This document shows, one piece after another, positions 33,110 through 42,580 of a stretch of 64,000 nt of DNA (positions within the stretch are counted from its first letter, which is position 1; every line of letters starts with the position of its first letter). A program made the position numbers and the translations under genes. The DNA comes from Zeimonas sp032027205. Lineage in GTDB: Bacteria; Pseudomonadota; Gammaproteobacteria; Burkholderiales; Burkholderiaceae_E. Location: contig JAVSMN010000001.1 of the NCBI GenBank assembly GCA_032027205.1, positions 2,046,219-2,110,218 on the forward strand, given 5' to 3'. The notes below the pieces were generated by a model, which saw only the letters and a program-made list of their open reading frames with translations, ran no database searches and was not told where the DNA came from.

Positions 33110-33718
33110 ATGCTGACCGATCCGCAGTCGCTGCCGCGCGCGCAGCAGCGCGAGCACGAGGAACCGTCCGAAACGATCCGCCCGATCCCCGCGGTGGCGG
33201 CGCTGCTCACGCTGATGGCAGTGCTCTTCGGCGCGGGATATATTCTGTTCTCCGAACCGTTCGGCAACGCCGAGTTCGGCGATCGACGCACCCTCGCGGA
33301 TCTTGCCCCCGCCGTTGCCGCGGCTGGCGCCGCGGTCGATGGCAAGGCGCTGTATGCGGCGCAATGCGCGGCCTGCCATCAGCCCACCGGCAAGGGCGTG
33401 ACGGGCGTCTTCCCGCCGCTCGACGGATCCGAATGGGTCGCCGGCAACGCGCGCGTCCTCGCCAACATCCTGCTGCACGGAATCGACGGAGAAATCGAAG
33501 TGCTCGGCACGACGTACAAGGGCGCGATGCCTTCGTTCCAGCGCCTGTCCGACGGCGAACTGGCCGGCATCGCGAGCTGGCTGCGCAGCCAGTGGTCGAA
33601 TCGCGCGGAGCCGGTCGACGCGTCGCTCTTCGAGCAGGAACGAGCGGCACAGCGGCGAACCGCGCCGTTCGAGAACGGCGGGCAGTTGAAGGCGCTGGCC
33701 GCCGGCAGCCAGGAGTGA
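33110..33718 (+). CDS. Membrane-anchored monoheme cytochrome c (CcoP-like)
   Basis: 202 residues with a cytoplasmic N-terminus, one helix (about 28-47) and a single c-heme domain: CAACHQPTGKGVTGVFPPLD (C86, C89, H90) with M140 in GAMPSF. CcoP of ordinary cbb3 oxidases has two c-hemes and about 300 residues; this one has one, so the predicted complex carries two c-hemes instead of three. It lies 10 nt after ccoO and 10 nt before nsrR. A short basic/acidic tail follows residue 165. Confidence 0.8.
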   Translation: MLTDPQSLPRAQQREHEEPSETIRPIPAVAALLTLMAVLFGAGYILFSEPFGNAEFGDRRTLADLAPAVAAAGAAVDGKALYAAQCAACHQPTGKGVTGVFPPLDGSEWVAGNARVLANILLHGIDGEIEVLGTTYKGAMPSFQRLSDGELAGIASWLRSQWSNRAEPVDASLFEQERAAQRRTAPFENGGQLKALAAGSQE

Positions 33719-33728
33719 GGAGAACGCG

Positions 33729-34193
33729 ATGCGCTTGACGATGATGACCGACTACGCGATGCGCCTGCTGATGTATGTGGCGCAACGACCCGAGCGCCTG
33801 TGCACGATCGCCGAGGTGGCGCGCGCCTACGACATCTCCGAGGCGCACCTGATGAAGGTCACGCATCAGCTCGGGCTCGCCGGCTGGATCGAGACGGTGC
33901 GCGGCAAGGGCGGCGGCATGCGGCTTGCACACCGGCCGGAGGACATCAACGTCGGCGCGGTCGTTCGTCGCATGGAGTCCGATTTCCAGATCACCGAGTG
34001 CTTCGGCAAGACGAGCAACTGCTCGCTCACCGGCACCTGCGGACTCACCGGCGTCCTGAACGAAGCGTTGCAGGCGTTCCTCGAGCGCCTCGACTCCCAT
34101 ACGCTGGCCGACGTGCTGCCGCCGGTCACCGGTGCTCCGTTGATTGTGGGTGAGCGCCCGCTGCGGCGCACGGATGGCGAGCGCGCGGCCTAG
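33729..34193 (+). CDS. nsrR: NO-sensing Rrf2-family repressor NsrR
   Basis: 154 residues. N-terminal winged helix (MRLTMMTDYAMRLLMYVAQR, then ISEAHLMKVTHQLGLAGWIE and RGKGGGMRLA) reads DNA; C91, C98 and C104 in ECFGKTSNCSLTGTCG are the three Fe-S ligands of NsrR. Nitrosylation of the cluster releases DNA. Two sites in this window fit its consensus: 3863-3885 before nor and 30358-30380 at the head of this very operon. GGAG lies at the end of the preceding gene. IscR is a less likely alternative because the recognition-helix and Cys spacing fit NsrR. Confidence 0.9.
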   Translation: MRLTMMTDYAMRLLMYVAQRPERLCTIAEVARAYDISEAHLMKVTHQLGLAGWIETVRGKGGGMRLAHRPEDINVGAVVRRMESDFQITECFGKTSNCSLTGTCGLTGVLNEALQAFLERLDSHTLADVLPPVTGAPLIVGERPLRRTDGERAA

Positions 34194-34213
34194 CTCGCCT
34201 CGGCGGCGACGCC

Positions 34214-34870
34214 ATGGTGCGCACCGCGATCGCCAGCTGCCTCGCCGTCCTCCTCGCCTGGGCAGCGGCCGCCTGGCTCACCCACGATTTCCGCGTCTTC
34301 ACGGCCGAGGGCGCGCGGCGCATCGAGGTGCGCGACAACCCGGTGCAGGCTCCGCCGGTCGAGGTCGCCGGGCCGGAAATCGATGCCGTCGACCTGGCGG
34401 CGCTGCTGAAGGAACATGGCGGGCCCACGATCGTCGATTTCGTCTACACCCGCTGCGTCAGCGTATGCGCGGCGCTGGGCAGCGGCTTCCAGCAATTGCA
34501 GGGGCGCATCGCCGCGGGTAACGCCGCGGCCGGGCCGGGCAATGCGTCGGTGCGTCTGTTGTCGGTGAGCTTCGATCCGACGCACGACGACGTCGCCGCC
34601 CTCGCGCGCTACGCACGCGAACTGCGAGCCGATCCCGGCATCTGGCGCTTCGTTACCGTGGCCGACGCCGGCGCGCTGGAACGCCTGTTGCGCGCGTTTC
34701 GCGTCGTCGTGATTCCCGACGGCTTCGCCGGCTACGAGCACAACGCAGCGCTGCTCGTCGTCGACGCCGACGCGCATCTCGTGCGCGTCTTCGACTACGA
34801 CGAACTCGACGAGGCGCTGTACTTCGCGCGCTCGATGCCGCCGGCCAAGCTCGCGCGGGCCGAGCGATGA
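34214..34870 (+). CDS. SCO1/SenC-family copper chaperone
   Basis: 218 residues with a signal anchor (about 4-22) and a thioredoxin-like domain. The metal motif is VYTRCVSVCAALG (C81, C85) with the distal histidine H176 (GYEHNAALLV). SCO proteins deliver copper to heme-copper oxidases, here presumably for CuB of the CcoN-type subunit, since no CuA subunit is encoded. Twenty nt after nsrR; overlaps the next gene by 4 nt. Confidence 0.85.
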   Translation: MVRTAIASCLAVLLAWAAAAWLTHDFRVFTAEGARRIEVRDNPVQAPPVEVAGPEIDAVDLAALLKEHGGPTIVDFVYTRCVSVCAALGSGFQQLQGRIAAGNAAAGPGNASVRLLSVSFDPTHDDVAALARYARELRADPGIWRFVTVADAGALERLLRAFRVVVIPDGFAGYEHNAALLVVDADAHLVRVFDYDELDEALYFARSMPPAKLARAER

Positions 34871-35580
34871 CGCCGGCGCGCCTGCGGTTCGCGTTCGGTG
34901 CGCTGCTCGCCGTCGGCTGCGTCTCGTGGCCGCTGCGCGACTGGCTCGAGGCCGGGATGGCCACGCACATGCTCGTGCAGTTCCCGCTGCTGCTGCTCGC
35001 CGGTGCGCTGCTGTACGACGCGCGCTCGCCGGCGTGCTCCGACGGCAGCGAGTCGGCGTGGAACCGGCTCGGCATCGCCGGCCTCGCTTTCGCCGCCTGC
35101 GTCCTCGCATTGACGATGATCCCGCGCCTGCTCGACCTCGCGCTGGTCGACCCGCGCGTCGAGGCGGTGAAAGTCGTCGCGCTGCTCGCCGGCGGAGCGG
35201 CGTTGCGCGCGTCGTGGCCGCGCGCCGGCCTCGTCGTGCAGGGCTTCTTTCTCGGCAACGTGCTGCCGATGACCGCGGTGGTCGGCACGCTGTACCAGGA
35301 CGCTCCCGACCGGCTGTGCAACGGCTATCGGCTCGACGAGCAGGTGCTGGTCGGAACGCTGCTCGTCGCGCTGGCGATCGCGGTTGCGCTCGGCTGGCTC
35401 GTCGCCGCGGGAATAAGGATGCATCGCGCCGAGAATATGAGCGTGCACCGGCCCGGCATCGCGTTACCCTCGGTAAGCGCACGGGCGCCGCGGCTCGCCG
35501 CGTTCATGGCGGGCAGCTCACTACGCGAGGAACGATCATGGCCAGAGGACGCATCTACGACGACATCACGCAGACGGTAG
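34867..35580 (+). CDS. Multi-helix membrane protein, possibly CtaG-like, unknown function
   Basis: 237 residues with about six membrane helices up to residue 180 (for example HMLVQFPLLLLAGALLYDA, LVVQGFFLGNVLPMTAVVG, LVGTLLVALAIAVALGWLVA), then a 55-residue Arg/Ser-rich tail that reads 43 nt into cysK. The M-x-x-H-M-L-x-Q-F-P-L-L string recalls the CtaG/caa3-assembly family, but the match is weak. The ATG overlaps the SCO stop (ATGA), so an oxidase-assembly role is likely from context. The tail could be non-functional read-through before a late stop. Confidence 0.65.
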   Translation: MTPARLRFAFGALLAVGCVSWPLRDWLEAGMATHMLVQFPLLLLAGALLYDARSPACSDGSESAWNRLGIAGLAFAACVLALTMIPRLLDLALVDPRVEAVKVVALLAGGAALRASWPRAGLVVQGFFLGNVLPMTAVVGTLYQDAPDRLCNGYRLDEQVLVGTLLVALAIAVALGWLVAAGIRMHRAENMSVHRPGIALPSVSARAPRLAAFMAGSSLREERSWPEDASTTTSRRR

Positions 35581-36521
35581 GCAATACGCCGCTCGTTCGC
35601 CTGAGGAAGCTCGGTGCCGGTTTTCCGGGCATCGTCCTCGTCAAGCACGAGGGCTTCAATCCGTTCTCGTCGGTGAAGGATCGCATCGGCAACGCGATGG
35701 TCGAGGACGCAATCCGAAGCGGCGCGTTGAAGCCCGGCATGGTGATCGTCGAACCCACCAGCGGGAACACCGGAATCGGCCTGGCCTACACGGCGGTCGC
35801 CAAGGGCTTTCGCTGCGTGATCACGATGCCCGACACGATGACGATCGAGCGGCGGCGCATGCTCGAGGCGCTCGGCGCCGTGCTCGTGCTCACCGAGGGC
35901 GCGAAGGGCATGAAGGGCGCGATCGCGCGTGGCGAGGAGATCCTCGCGAAGCTCGGCTCGCGCGGCTGGATGGCGCGGCAGTTCGACAACCCGGCGAACG
36001 CCGACATCCACTACCGCACGACCGGCCCCGAGATCTGGGAGGACACTGCCGGCGCGGTCGACATCCTCGTCTCGGGCGTGGGCACCGGCGGCACGATCAC
36101 CGGCGCCGGACGCTTCCTGCGCGAGAAGAAGCCGTCGGTGCGCGTCGTCGCCGTCGAACCGGCCGAGAGCGCCGTTCTGTCGGGCGGCAATGCCGGGCCG
36201 CACAAGCAGCAGGGGTTGGGCGCAGGCTTCGTGCCGAGCGTTCTCGACACCACCGTCTACGACGAGGTCGTTCGCGTCACCAACGACGACGCGATCGACA
36301 CCGCGCGCGTGCTCGCGCGCGAGGAAGCGATCTTCGGCGGCATCTCGGGCGGCTCGATCGCGTGGGCGGCGCTGCAACTCGCCGGCCGGGCCGAGAACCG
36401 AGGCAAGACGATCGTCTCGATCGTCCCCGACTTCGGCGAGCGCTACCTGTCGAACCCGGTCTACGCCGACATGCCGAAGCCCGACGCCGCCGACATCGCC
36501 GACGCGCTCGCGGAGGGCTGA
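35538..36521 (+). CDS. cysK: Cysteine synthase A
   Basis: 327 residues, a PLP enzyme making cysteine from O-acetylserine and sulfide. NPFSSVKDRIGNAM holds the PLP lysine (K47), VEPTSGNTGIGLAYTA binds the substrate carboxylate, GVGTGGTITGAGRF binds the PLP phosphate, and GISGGSIAWAAL the pyridine nitrogen side. GAGG lies before ATG 35538. One nt separates its stop from the class III ADH start, which suggests supply of cysteine for glutathione used by that enzyme. Confidence 0.9.
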   Translation: MARGRIYDDITQTVGNTPLVRLRKLGAGFPGIVLVKHEGFNPFSSVKDRIGNAMVEDAIRSGALKPGMVIVEPTSGNTGIGLAYTAVAKGFRCVITMPDTMTIERRRMLEALGAVLVLTEGAKGMKGAIARGEEILAKLGSRGWMARQFDNPANADIHYRTTGPEIWEDTAGAVDILVSGVGTGGTITGAGRFLREKKPSVRVVAVEPAESAVLSGGNAGPHKQQGLGAGFVPSVLDTTVYDEVVRVTNDDAIDTARVLAREEAIFGGISGGSIAWAALQLAGRAENRGKTIVSIVPDFGERYLSNPVYADMPKPDAADIADALAEG

Positions 36522-36522
36522 C

Positions 36523-37632
<1,110 letters not shown>

Positions 37633-37653
37633 ACGCGTGTCCGGAAGGCATCG

Positions 37654-38502
37654 ATGAACGCTGACGGTTTTCGCGTCATTGCCGAGCATCGCTGCTTCGA
37701 AGGCGTGCAGGGCTTCTACGAGCATGCGTCCGAGGCCTGCGACGCGCCGATGCGCTTCTCGGTGTACCGGCCACCGGCGGCGATCGGCGGCGCCGCAGCG
37801 CCGGTGCTGTACTACCTGGCCGGGCTCACCTGCAACGAAGAGACCTTCGCAATCAAGGCGGGTGCGCAGCGTTTCGCCGCGGAGCTGGGTCTCGTCGTCG
37901 TCGCGCCCGATACGAGCCCGCGCGTGCGCCTGCCGGGTGACGATGCGCACTGGGACTTCGGCCTGGGCGCGGGGTTCTACGTCGACGCCACGCGTGTGCC
38001 GTGGTCATCGCACTATCGGATGTACACGTGGATCACCGACGAGTTGCCGCATGTCGTCGCCGCGCACTTCCCGGTGCGCGACGACGCGCGCGGCGTCTTC
38101 GGCCACTCGATGGGCGGGCACGGTGCGCTCGTCTGCGCGCTGCGCAACCCCGACCGCTACCGCTCGGTGTCGGCCTTCGCGCCGATCGCCGCGCCTTCCG
38201 AGAGCCCGTGGGGGCGCAAGGCCTTCGCCGGGTATCTCGGCGACGACCATGACGTGTGGGCGACGTATGACGCGAGCAGGCTCGTCGCTCAGCACCGGTT
38301 TTCCTCGCCGATCCGCATCGACCAGGGCAGCGCCGACGAATTCCTCGCCGAGCAGCTGTATCCGGAGCGCTTCGTCGAGGCCGCGCAGCGTTCGGGGACG
38401 ACGGTGGAGCTGCATCGTCACGACGGGTACGGGCACGGGTACTGGTTCGTGCAGAGCTTCGTGGGGGAGCATCTGCGGCATCACCACCGGTTGCTCGGCT
38501 GA
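37654..38502 (+). CDS. fghA: S-formylglutathione hydrolase
   Basis: 282 residues, alpha/beta hydrolase of the esterase D family. Nucleophile S152 in FGHSMGGHGALVCA, with the acid in DQGSADEFLAEQ and the histidine in HDGYGHGYWFVQS. APDTSPRVRLPGDDAHWDFG and FYVDATRVPWSSHYRMYTWI are the family core. It hydrolyses S-formylglutathione to formate and glutathione, the step after FrmA. Last gene of the plus-strand block that begins at 30406. Confidence 0.92.
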   Translation: MNADGFRVIAEHRCFEGVQGFYEHASEACDAPMRFSVYRPPAAIGGAAAPVLYYLAGLTCNEETFAIKAGAQRFAAELGLVVVAPDTSPRVRLPGDDAHWDFGLGAGFYVDATRVPWSSHYRMYTWITDELPHVVAAHFPVRDDARGVFGHSMGGHGALVCALRNPDRYRSVSAFAPIAAPSESPWGRKAFAGYLGDDHDVWATYDASRLVAQHRFSSPIRIDQGSADEFLAEQLYPERFVEAAQRSGTTVELHRHDGYGHGYWFVQSFVGEHLRHHHRLLG

Positions 38503-38574
38503 CTGTCCTGCGACCAGCACGATGGGAAATGCGCTGGATTCGCCCATTTCCGGCGATGGCGGAACGGAGGGCAG

Positions 38575-39054
38575 CTACAACCGAGGCCCTTCCCCTTCAC
38601 CCTCAACCGCTTCTCGCGCCCTCATCTTCGCTGCCATCGAGTCCAGATGCGGTACGTGCAGCAGGTCGGCAATGCGGCGCATCAGGTGCAATTCGTGGGC
38701 GTCGAGGCGCGCGTCGGCGTAGGCGACGCGCCACATGCGCTCGATGACGGCGACCTTCTGTTCCTGCGTGAGACGCCGGTTCAGCAGCGACGTGAACTGG
38801 AAGTAGTCGTTGGCGGTGCGCACTTCCTCGCGCGCGGCCTCGAGCAGCTCGCTCGCCTCCTGTGGCGACAGGCCGAGTCGCTCGACGATCGCGTCGCGCG
38901 CGGCGGCGCGCTCGACCGCCGTGGTCTGGCCGTCGATGCGCATCATTTCGGCGAAGAGCGCGGCGGTCGCAAGTTCGACGCGGCGCTCTTCCTCGACGGG
39001 ATCGGTTCCGTCCCCGAGGTGATGCTCGAGGAATCGGCGAAGCGCGGTGATCAT
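38575..39054 (-). CDS. TerB-family protein
   Basis: 159 residues, all-helical, acidic. EERRVELATAALFAEMMRID, LGLSPQEASELLEAAREEV and RMWRVAYADARLDAHELHLM are the repeats of the TerB/DUF533-like fold that binds metal through acidic residues. Family members are linked to tellurite response or envelope stress, but single-gene copies like this have no set role. The last codons (EGEGEGPRL) are encoded by a GGTGAAG-type heptad repeat, so the C-terminus may have been shaped by it. Confidence 0.8.
   Translation of the reverse strand: MITALRRFLEHHLGDGTDPVEEERRVELATAALFAEMMRIDGQTTAVERAAARDAIVERLGLSPQEASELLEAAREEVRTANDYFQFTSLLNRRLTQEQKVAVIERMWRVAYADARLDAHELHLMRRIADLLHVPHLDSMAAKMRAREAVEGEGEGPRL
38588..38608 (-). 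repeat. Heptamer repeat, copy 3, inside the terB 3' end
   Basis: On the minus strand GGTTGAG, GGTGAAG, GGGAAGG follow one another, matching the arrays at 4775-4824 and 60083-60118. Here the repeat is translated as part of TerB. Confidence 0.4.
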
Positions 39055-39119
39055 CGATCGATTTTCCCACGATCGCGTGCTGTGCCCGAACGCGCCCCGC
39101 GCTCCTCTACACTTGCGGG

Positions 39120-41231
39120 ATGCCGGTCGCATCGCTGTCCCGTCCCGTTTCGCCGATCCTCGATTCGCTCAACGCCGAGCAGCGCGCGGCCGCGTCGTTC
39201 GGCGCGCTCGATGCGCAGGGGCGTTTTCGCGCGCGCCCGCTGCTGATCGTCGCCGGCGCCGGCACCGGCAAGACGGCGACGCTCGCCCACCGCGTCGCGC
39301 ATCTGGTGCGCAACGGCGTCGACCCGATGCGCGTGCTGCTGCTCACCTTCAGCCGGCGCGCGGCCGGCGAGATGACGCGTCGCGCCGAACGACTGCTGGC
39401 GCAGGATGCGACGAGGCACACGGCCGGCGGCGGGCCGGCTGCGCTGCACCTGCCGTGGGCCGGCACCTTCCATTCGATCGGCGCACGATTGCTGCGCGAA
39501 TACGCGAAGCGCATCGGCCTCGATCCGGCCTTCGGCATCCTCGATCGCGGCGATTCGGCCGACCTGCTCGACGTCGTACGGCACGAGATGGGCTTCTCGT
39601 CGCAGTCGCGCCGCTTTCCGCGCAAGGAAAGCTGCCTGGCCATCCACTCGAGCAAGGTCAACAGCGGCCGCGCGCTCGACGACGTGCTGCAGCGCGACTT
39701 CCCCTGGTGCGTCGACTGGCGCGACGAGCTGGTGCGGCTGTTTCGCCGCTATGCCGAGCGCAAGCAGTCCAACGGGGTCCTCGATTACGACGATCTTCTG
39801 CTGTGGTGGCACGCGGCGATGAGCGATGTGCGCTTCGCTGCCGAGGTGGGCGCGCGCTTCGACCACGTGCTGGTCGACGAATACCAGGACACCAACGCGC
39901 TGCAGGCGCAGATCCTGTTCGCGATGAAACCCGATGGCGCGGGCCTGTCGGTGGTGGGCGATGATGCGCAATCGATCTACGCGTTCCGCGCAGCCGAGAT
40001 CGGCAACATCCTCGACTTTCCCGAGAAGTTCGAGCCGCCGGCCGCGCGCATCGTGCTCGAGCGCAACTACCGCTCGGTGCAGCCGCTGCTCGATGCAGCG
40101 AACACGCTGATCGCGCAGGCGAGCCGTCGCCATGCGAAGACGCTCGTCGCGCAGCGCGGCGAGGGTGCCCGTCCGCAACTCGTCACCGTGCTCGACGAAC
40201 GTGCGCAGGCCGACTGGGTCATCGACACGATTCTTCGGCACCGCGAGGAAGGTGTTGCGCTCAAGCGCCAGGCGGTGCTGTTTCGCAGCGCGCACCATAG
40301 CGCGACGCTCGAGGTCGAGCTGGTACGGCGCGACATTCCCTTCGTCAAGCACGGCGGACTGAAGTTCCTCGAAGCCGCGCACGTGAAGGACCTGCTCGCC
40401 GTGCTGCGCTGGGCCGAGAACCGGCGCAACACGATCGCGGCGTTCCGCACGCTGAAGCTGATGAGCGGCTTCGGGCCGGTAAACGCGCAGCGCTGCATCG
40501 ACCTCGCGCTCGATCCGCACCGGTCGCTGCCCGATGCGCTCGCGTCCTTCGCGCCGCCGCAGGCGTCGCGCGACGGTTGGCAGGCCTTCGTCGACCTGAT
40601 GCGCGCCTTGGCGGATCCAGCGGCGCCGTGGCCGGGGCAGCTCGAGCCGGTGCGGCACTGGTACCGACCGCTGCTCGAGCGGCGCCACGACGATTCGGTC
40701 GTGCGCGCGGCCGACCTCGACATGCTGCAGTCGATCGCCGCCCGCTTCGGCACGCGCGAGCGCTTTCTCACCGAACTCGCGCTCGATCCGCCGCAGGCGA
40801 GCGGCGACTGGGCGGGAGCGCCGCTGCTCGACGACGACTACCTGATCCTGTCGACCGTGCATTCGGCGAAGGGGCAGGAGTGGGATTCGGTGTTCGTGCT
40901 CAACGTGGCCGACGGCAACTTCCCGAACGAATACGCGACCGGTCGCGCCGAGTCGATCGACGAGGAGCGCCGGCTGCTGTATGTAGCGATGACGCGCGCG
41001 CGCGATTTCCTCTACCTGCTCGAGCCGCAGCGCTATTTCACGACGCAGCAGCCGCGCTTCGGCGACGCCTACGTGCATGGGGCGCGCAGCCGCTTCCTCG
41101 ACGACGCGCTGCTCCATCGCTTCGATCGCGTCGCGCCGGCGGCGGTGCAGGGCGATGCCGGGCCGTGCGCCGGCGCGCTGCTCGACGCGCCCTTCGTCGA
41201 CGTGGCCGCGAAGGTGCGCGCACTCTGGTGA
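39120..41231 (+). CDS. UvrD/PcrA-family ATP-dependent DNA helicase
   Basis: 703 residues of superfamily 1. Q motif SLNAEQRAAA, Walker A VAGAGTGKTATLAHR (K51), AGTFHSIGARLL, Walker B VLVDEYQDTNALQ, motif III VVGDDAQSIYAFR, motif IV LERNYRS, motif V STVHSAKGQEWDSVFV and motif VI VAMTRARDFLYL are all intact, so an active 3'-5' helicase is expected. It is distinct from housekeeping UvrD in lacking the Tudor-like C-terminal tail. Its stop overlaps a GTG of the MFS gene. Confidence 0.9.
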   Translation: MPVASLSRPVSPILDSLNAEQRAAASFGALDAQGRFRARPLLIVAGAGTGKTATLAHRVAHLVRNGVDPMRVLLLTFSRRAAGEMTRRAERLLAQDATRHTAGGGPAALHLPWAGTFHSIGARLLREYAKRIGLDPAFGILDRGDSADLLDVVRHEMGFSSQSRRFPRKESCLAIHSSKVNSGRALDDVLQRDFPWCVDWRDELVRLFRRYAERKQSNGVLDYDDLLLWWHAAMSDVRFAAEVGARFDHVLVDEYQDTNALQAQILFAMKPDGAGLSVVGDDAQSIYAFRAAEIGNILDFPEKFEPPAARIVLERNYRSVQPLLDAANTLIAQASRRHAKTLVAQRGEGARPQLVTVLDERAQADWVIDTILRHREEGVALKRQAVLFRSAHHSATLEVELVRRDIPFVKHGGLKFLEAAHVKDLLAVLRWAENRRNTIAAFRTLKLMSGFGPVNAQRCIDLALDPHRSLPDALASFAPPQASRDGWQAFVDLMRALADPAAPWPGQLEPVRHWYRPLLERRHDDSVVRAADLDMLQSIAARFGTRERFLTELALDPPQASGDWAGAPLLDDDYLILSTVHSAKGQEWDSVFVLNVADGNFPNEYATGRAESIDEERRLLYVAMTRARDFLYLLEPQRYFTTQQPRFGDAYVHGARSRFLDDALLHRFDRVAPAAVQGDAGPCAGALLDAPFVDVAAKVRALW

Positions 41232-42580
41232 ACCCTTCGATGCACGAGTCGCACGACGTCGACTCGCCCTACGCCTGGTTTCGCCTCCTCGTCAGCCTCG
41301 TGCTGGCGACGATCGGCGGTTGCGGGATGTATGTCGTCGTCGTCGTGCTGCCGGCGGTGCAGGCCGAGTTCGACGTCGCGCGCGGCGCCGCGTCGCTCCC
41401 GTACACGATGACGATGATCGGCTTCGGCATCGGCGGCATCCTGATGGGTCGTCTCACCGATCGCTTCGGCATCGCCGTGCCCGTGACGATCGGCGGCGCG
41501 GCGATTGCCGCCGGCTTCGTGCTCGCGGCCGCCGCGGACAGCATCTGGACCTTCGGGCTGGCGTACGGCCTGCTGGTCGGCATGCTCGGCAGCTCGACCA
41601 CCTTCAGCCCGCTGGTCACCGACACCTCGTTCTGGTTCGAACGGCGCCGCGGCATCGCAGTGGCGATCTGCGCGAGCGGCAACTATCTCGCCGGCACGGT
41701 GTGGCCGCCGGTGGTCCAGCACTTCGTCGAAACGGTCGGCTGGCGACAGACCTTCGTCGGCATCGGGCTGTTCTGCCTGTTCACGATGGTGCCGCTCGCG
41801 CAACTGCTGCGGCGTCGCGCGGCGCCTGGCGCGCACGCTTCCCACCCGGCGGGCGCGGCGCGGGCGCCGGCGATCGCGTTGCCGACGGTCGCGGCGACCG
41901 CCGCCGCGGCTTCCCCGGTTGCCGAGCCTCGCGTCCCCGCGGCCTTGTCCACGACGGCGCCGCTCGAGCGACTCGGCATTTCGTCGCGCGCGCTGCTCGC
42001 GCTGCTGTGCCTGGCCGGCGTCGCCTGCTGCGTGGCAATGTCGATGCCGCAGGTCCACATCGTCGCGTACTGCGGCGACCTCGGTTACGGTCCGGCGCGA
42101 GGTGCGCAGATGCTCTCGCTGATGCTCGGCTTCGGCGTGATCAGCCGCATCGGCTTCGGCCTGATCTGCGATCGCATCGGCGGACTGCGCACCCTGCTGC
42201 TCGGGTCGGTGCTGCAGGGCGTTGCCCTGCTGCTGTTCCTTCCCTTCGACTCGCTTTCGTCGCTGTACGTCATCTCGGCGATGTTCGGCCTGTTCCAGGG
42301 CGGAATCGTTCCGTCGTACGCGATCATCGTCCGCGAGTTCTTCCCGGCCACCGGGGCGGGCGTGCGCGTGGGCCTCGTGATCACCGCGACGCTGTTCGGC
42401 ATGGCGCTGGGCGGATGGCTGTCGGGCGTGCTGTTCGACCTCACCGGTTCCTACGACGCCGCCTTCGTGCACGGCCTCGCGTGGAACGCGGTGAACGTCT
42501 CGATCGTCGCGTGGCTGCTGCTGCGCTTGCGCCGAAACGATCGCGCCTCGGGCGTCTTCATGACGGCAGCTCGATCGTGA
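41228..42580 (+). CDS. Major facilitator superfamily transporter
   Basis: About 450 residues, 12 predicted helices in two halves with an Ala/Pro-rich central loop (about 185-235). GRLTDRFG after helix 2 and CDRIGGLRTLLLGSVLQGVA in the second half are the MFS loop motifs. The layout recalls the MCT/oxalate-formate antiporter branch (YTMTMIGFGIGGILMGRL, MFGLFQGGIVPSYAIIVREF). Substrate unknown. Start is GTG 41228 (overlapping the helicase stop) or ATG 41240, neither with a strong ribosome site. It overlaps the convergent cpxA end by 23 nt. Confidence 0.8.
   Translation: MNPSMHESHDVDSPYAWFRLLVSLVLATIGGCGMYVVVVVLPAVQAEFDVARGAASLPYTMTMIGFGIGGILMGRLTDRFGIAVPVTIGGAAIAAGFVLAAAADSIWTFGLAYGLLVGMLGSSTTFSPLVTDTSFWFERRRGIAVAICASGNYLAGTVWPPVVQHFVETVGWRQTFVGIGLFCLFTMVPLAQLLRRRAAPGAHASHPAGAARAPAIALPTVAATAAAASPVAEPRVPAALSTTAPLERLGISSRALLALLCLAGVACCVAMSMPQVHIVAYCGDLGYGPARGAQMLSLMLGFGVISRIGFGLICDRIGGLRTLLLGSVLQGVALLLFLPFDSLSSLYVISAMFGLFQGGIVPSYAIIVREFFPATGAGVRVGLVITATLFGMALGGWLSGVLFDLTGSYDAAFVHGLAWNAVNVSIVAWLLLRLRRNDRASGVFMTAARS

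Noticed and set aside
35405..35440. Possible third NsrR half-site (AAGGATGCATC) before cysK
   Set aside because: Only one weak half-site, inside the coding sequence of the upstream gene, with no partner half at 11-1-11 spacing.
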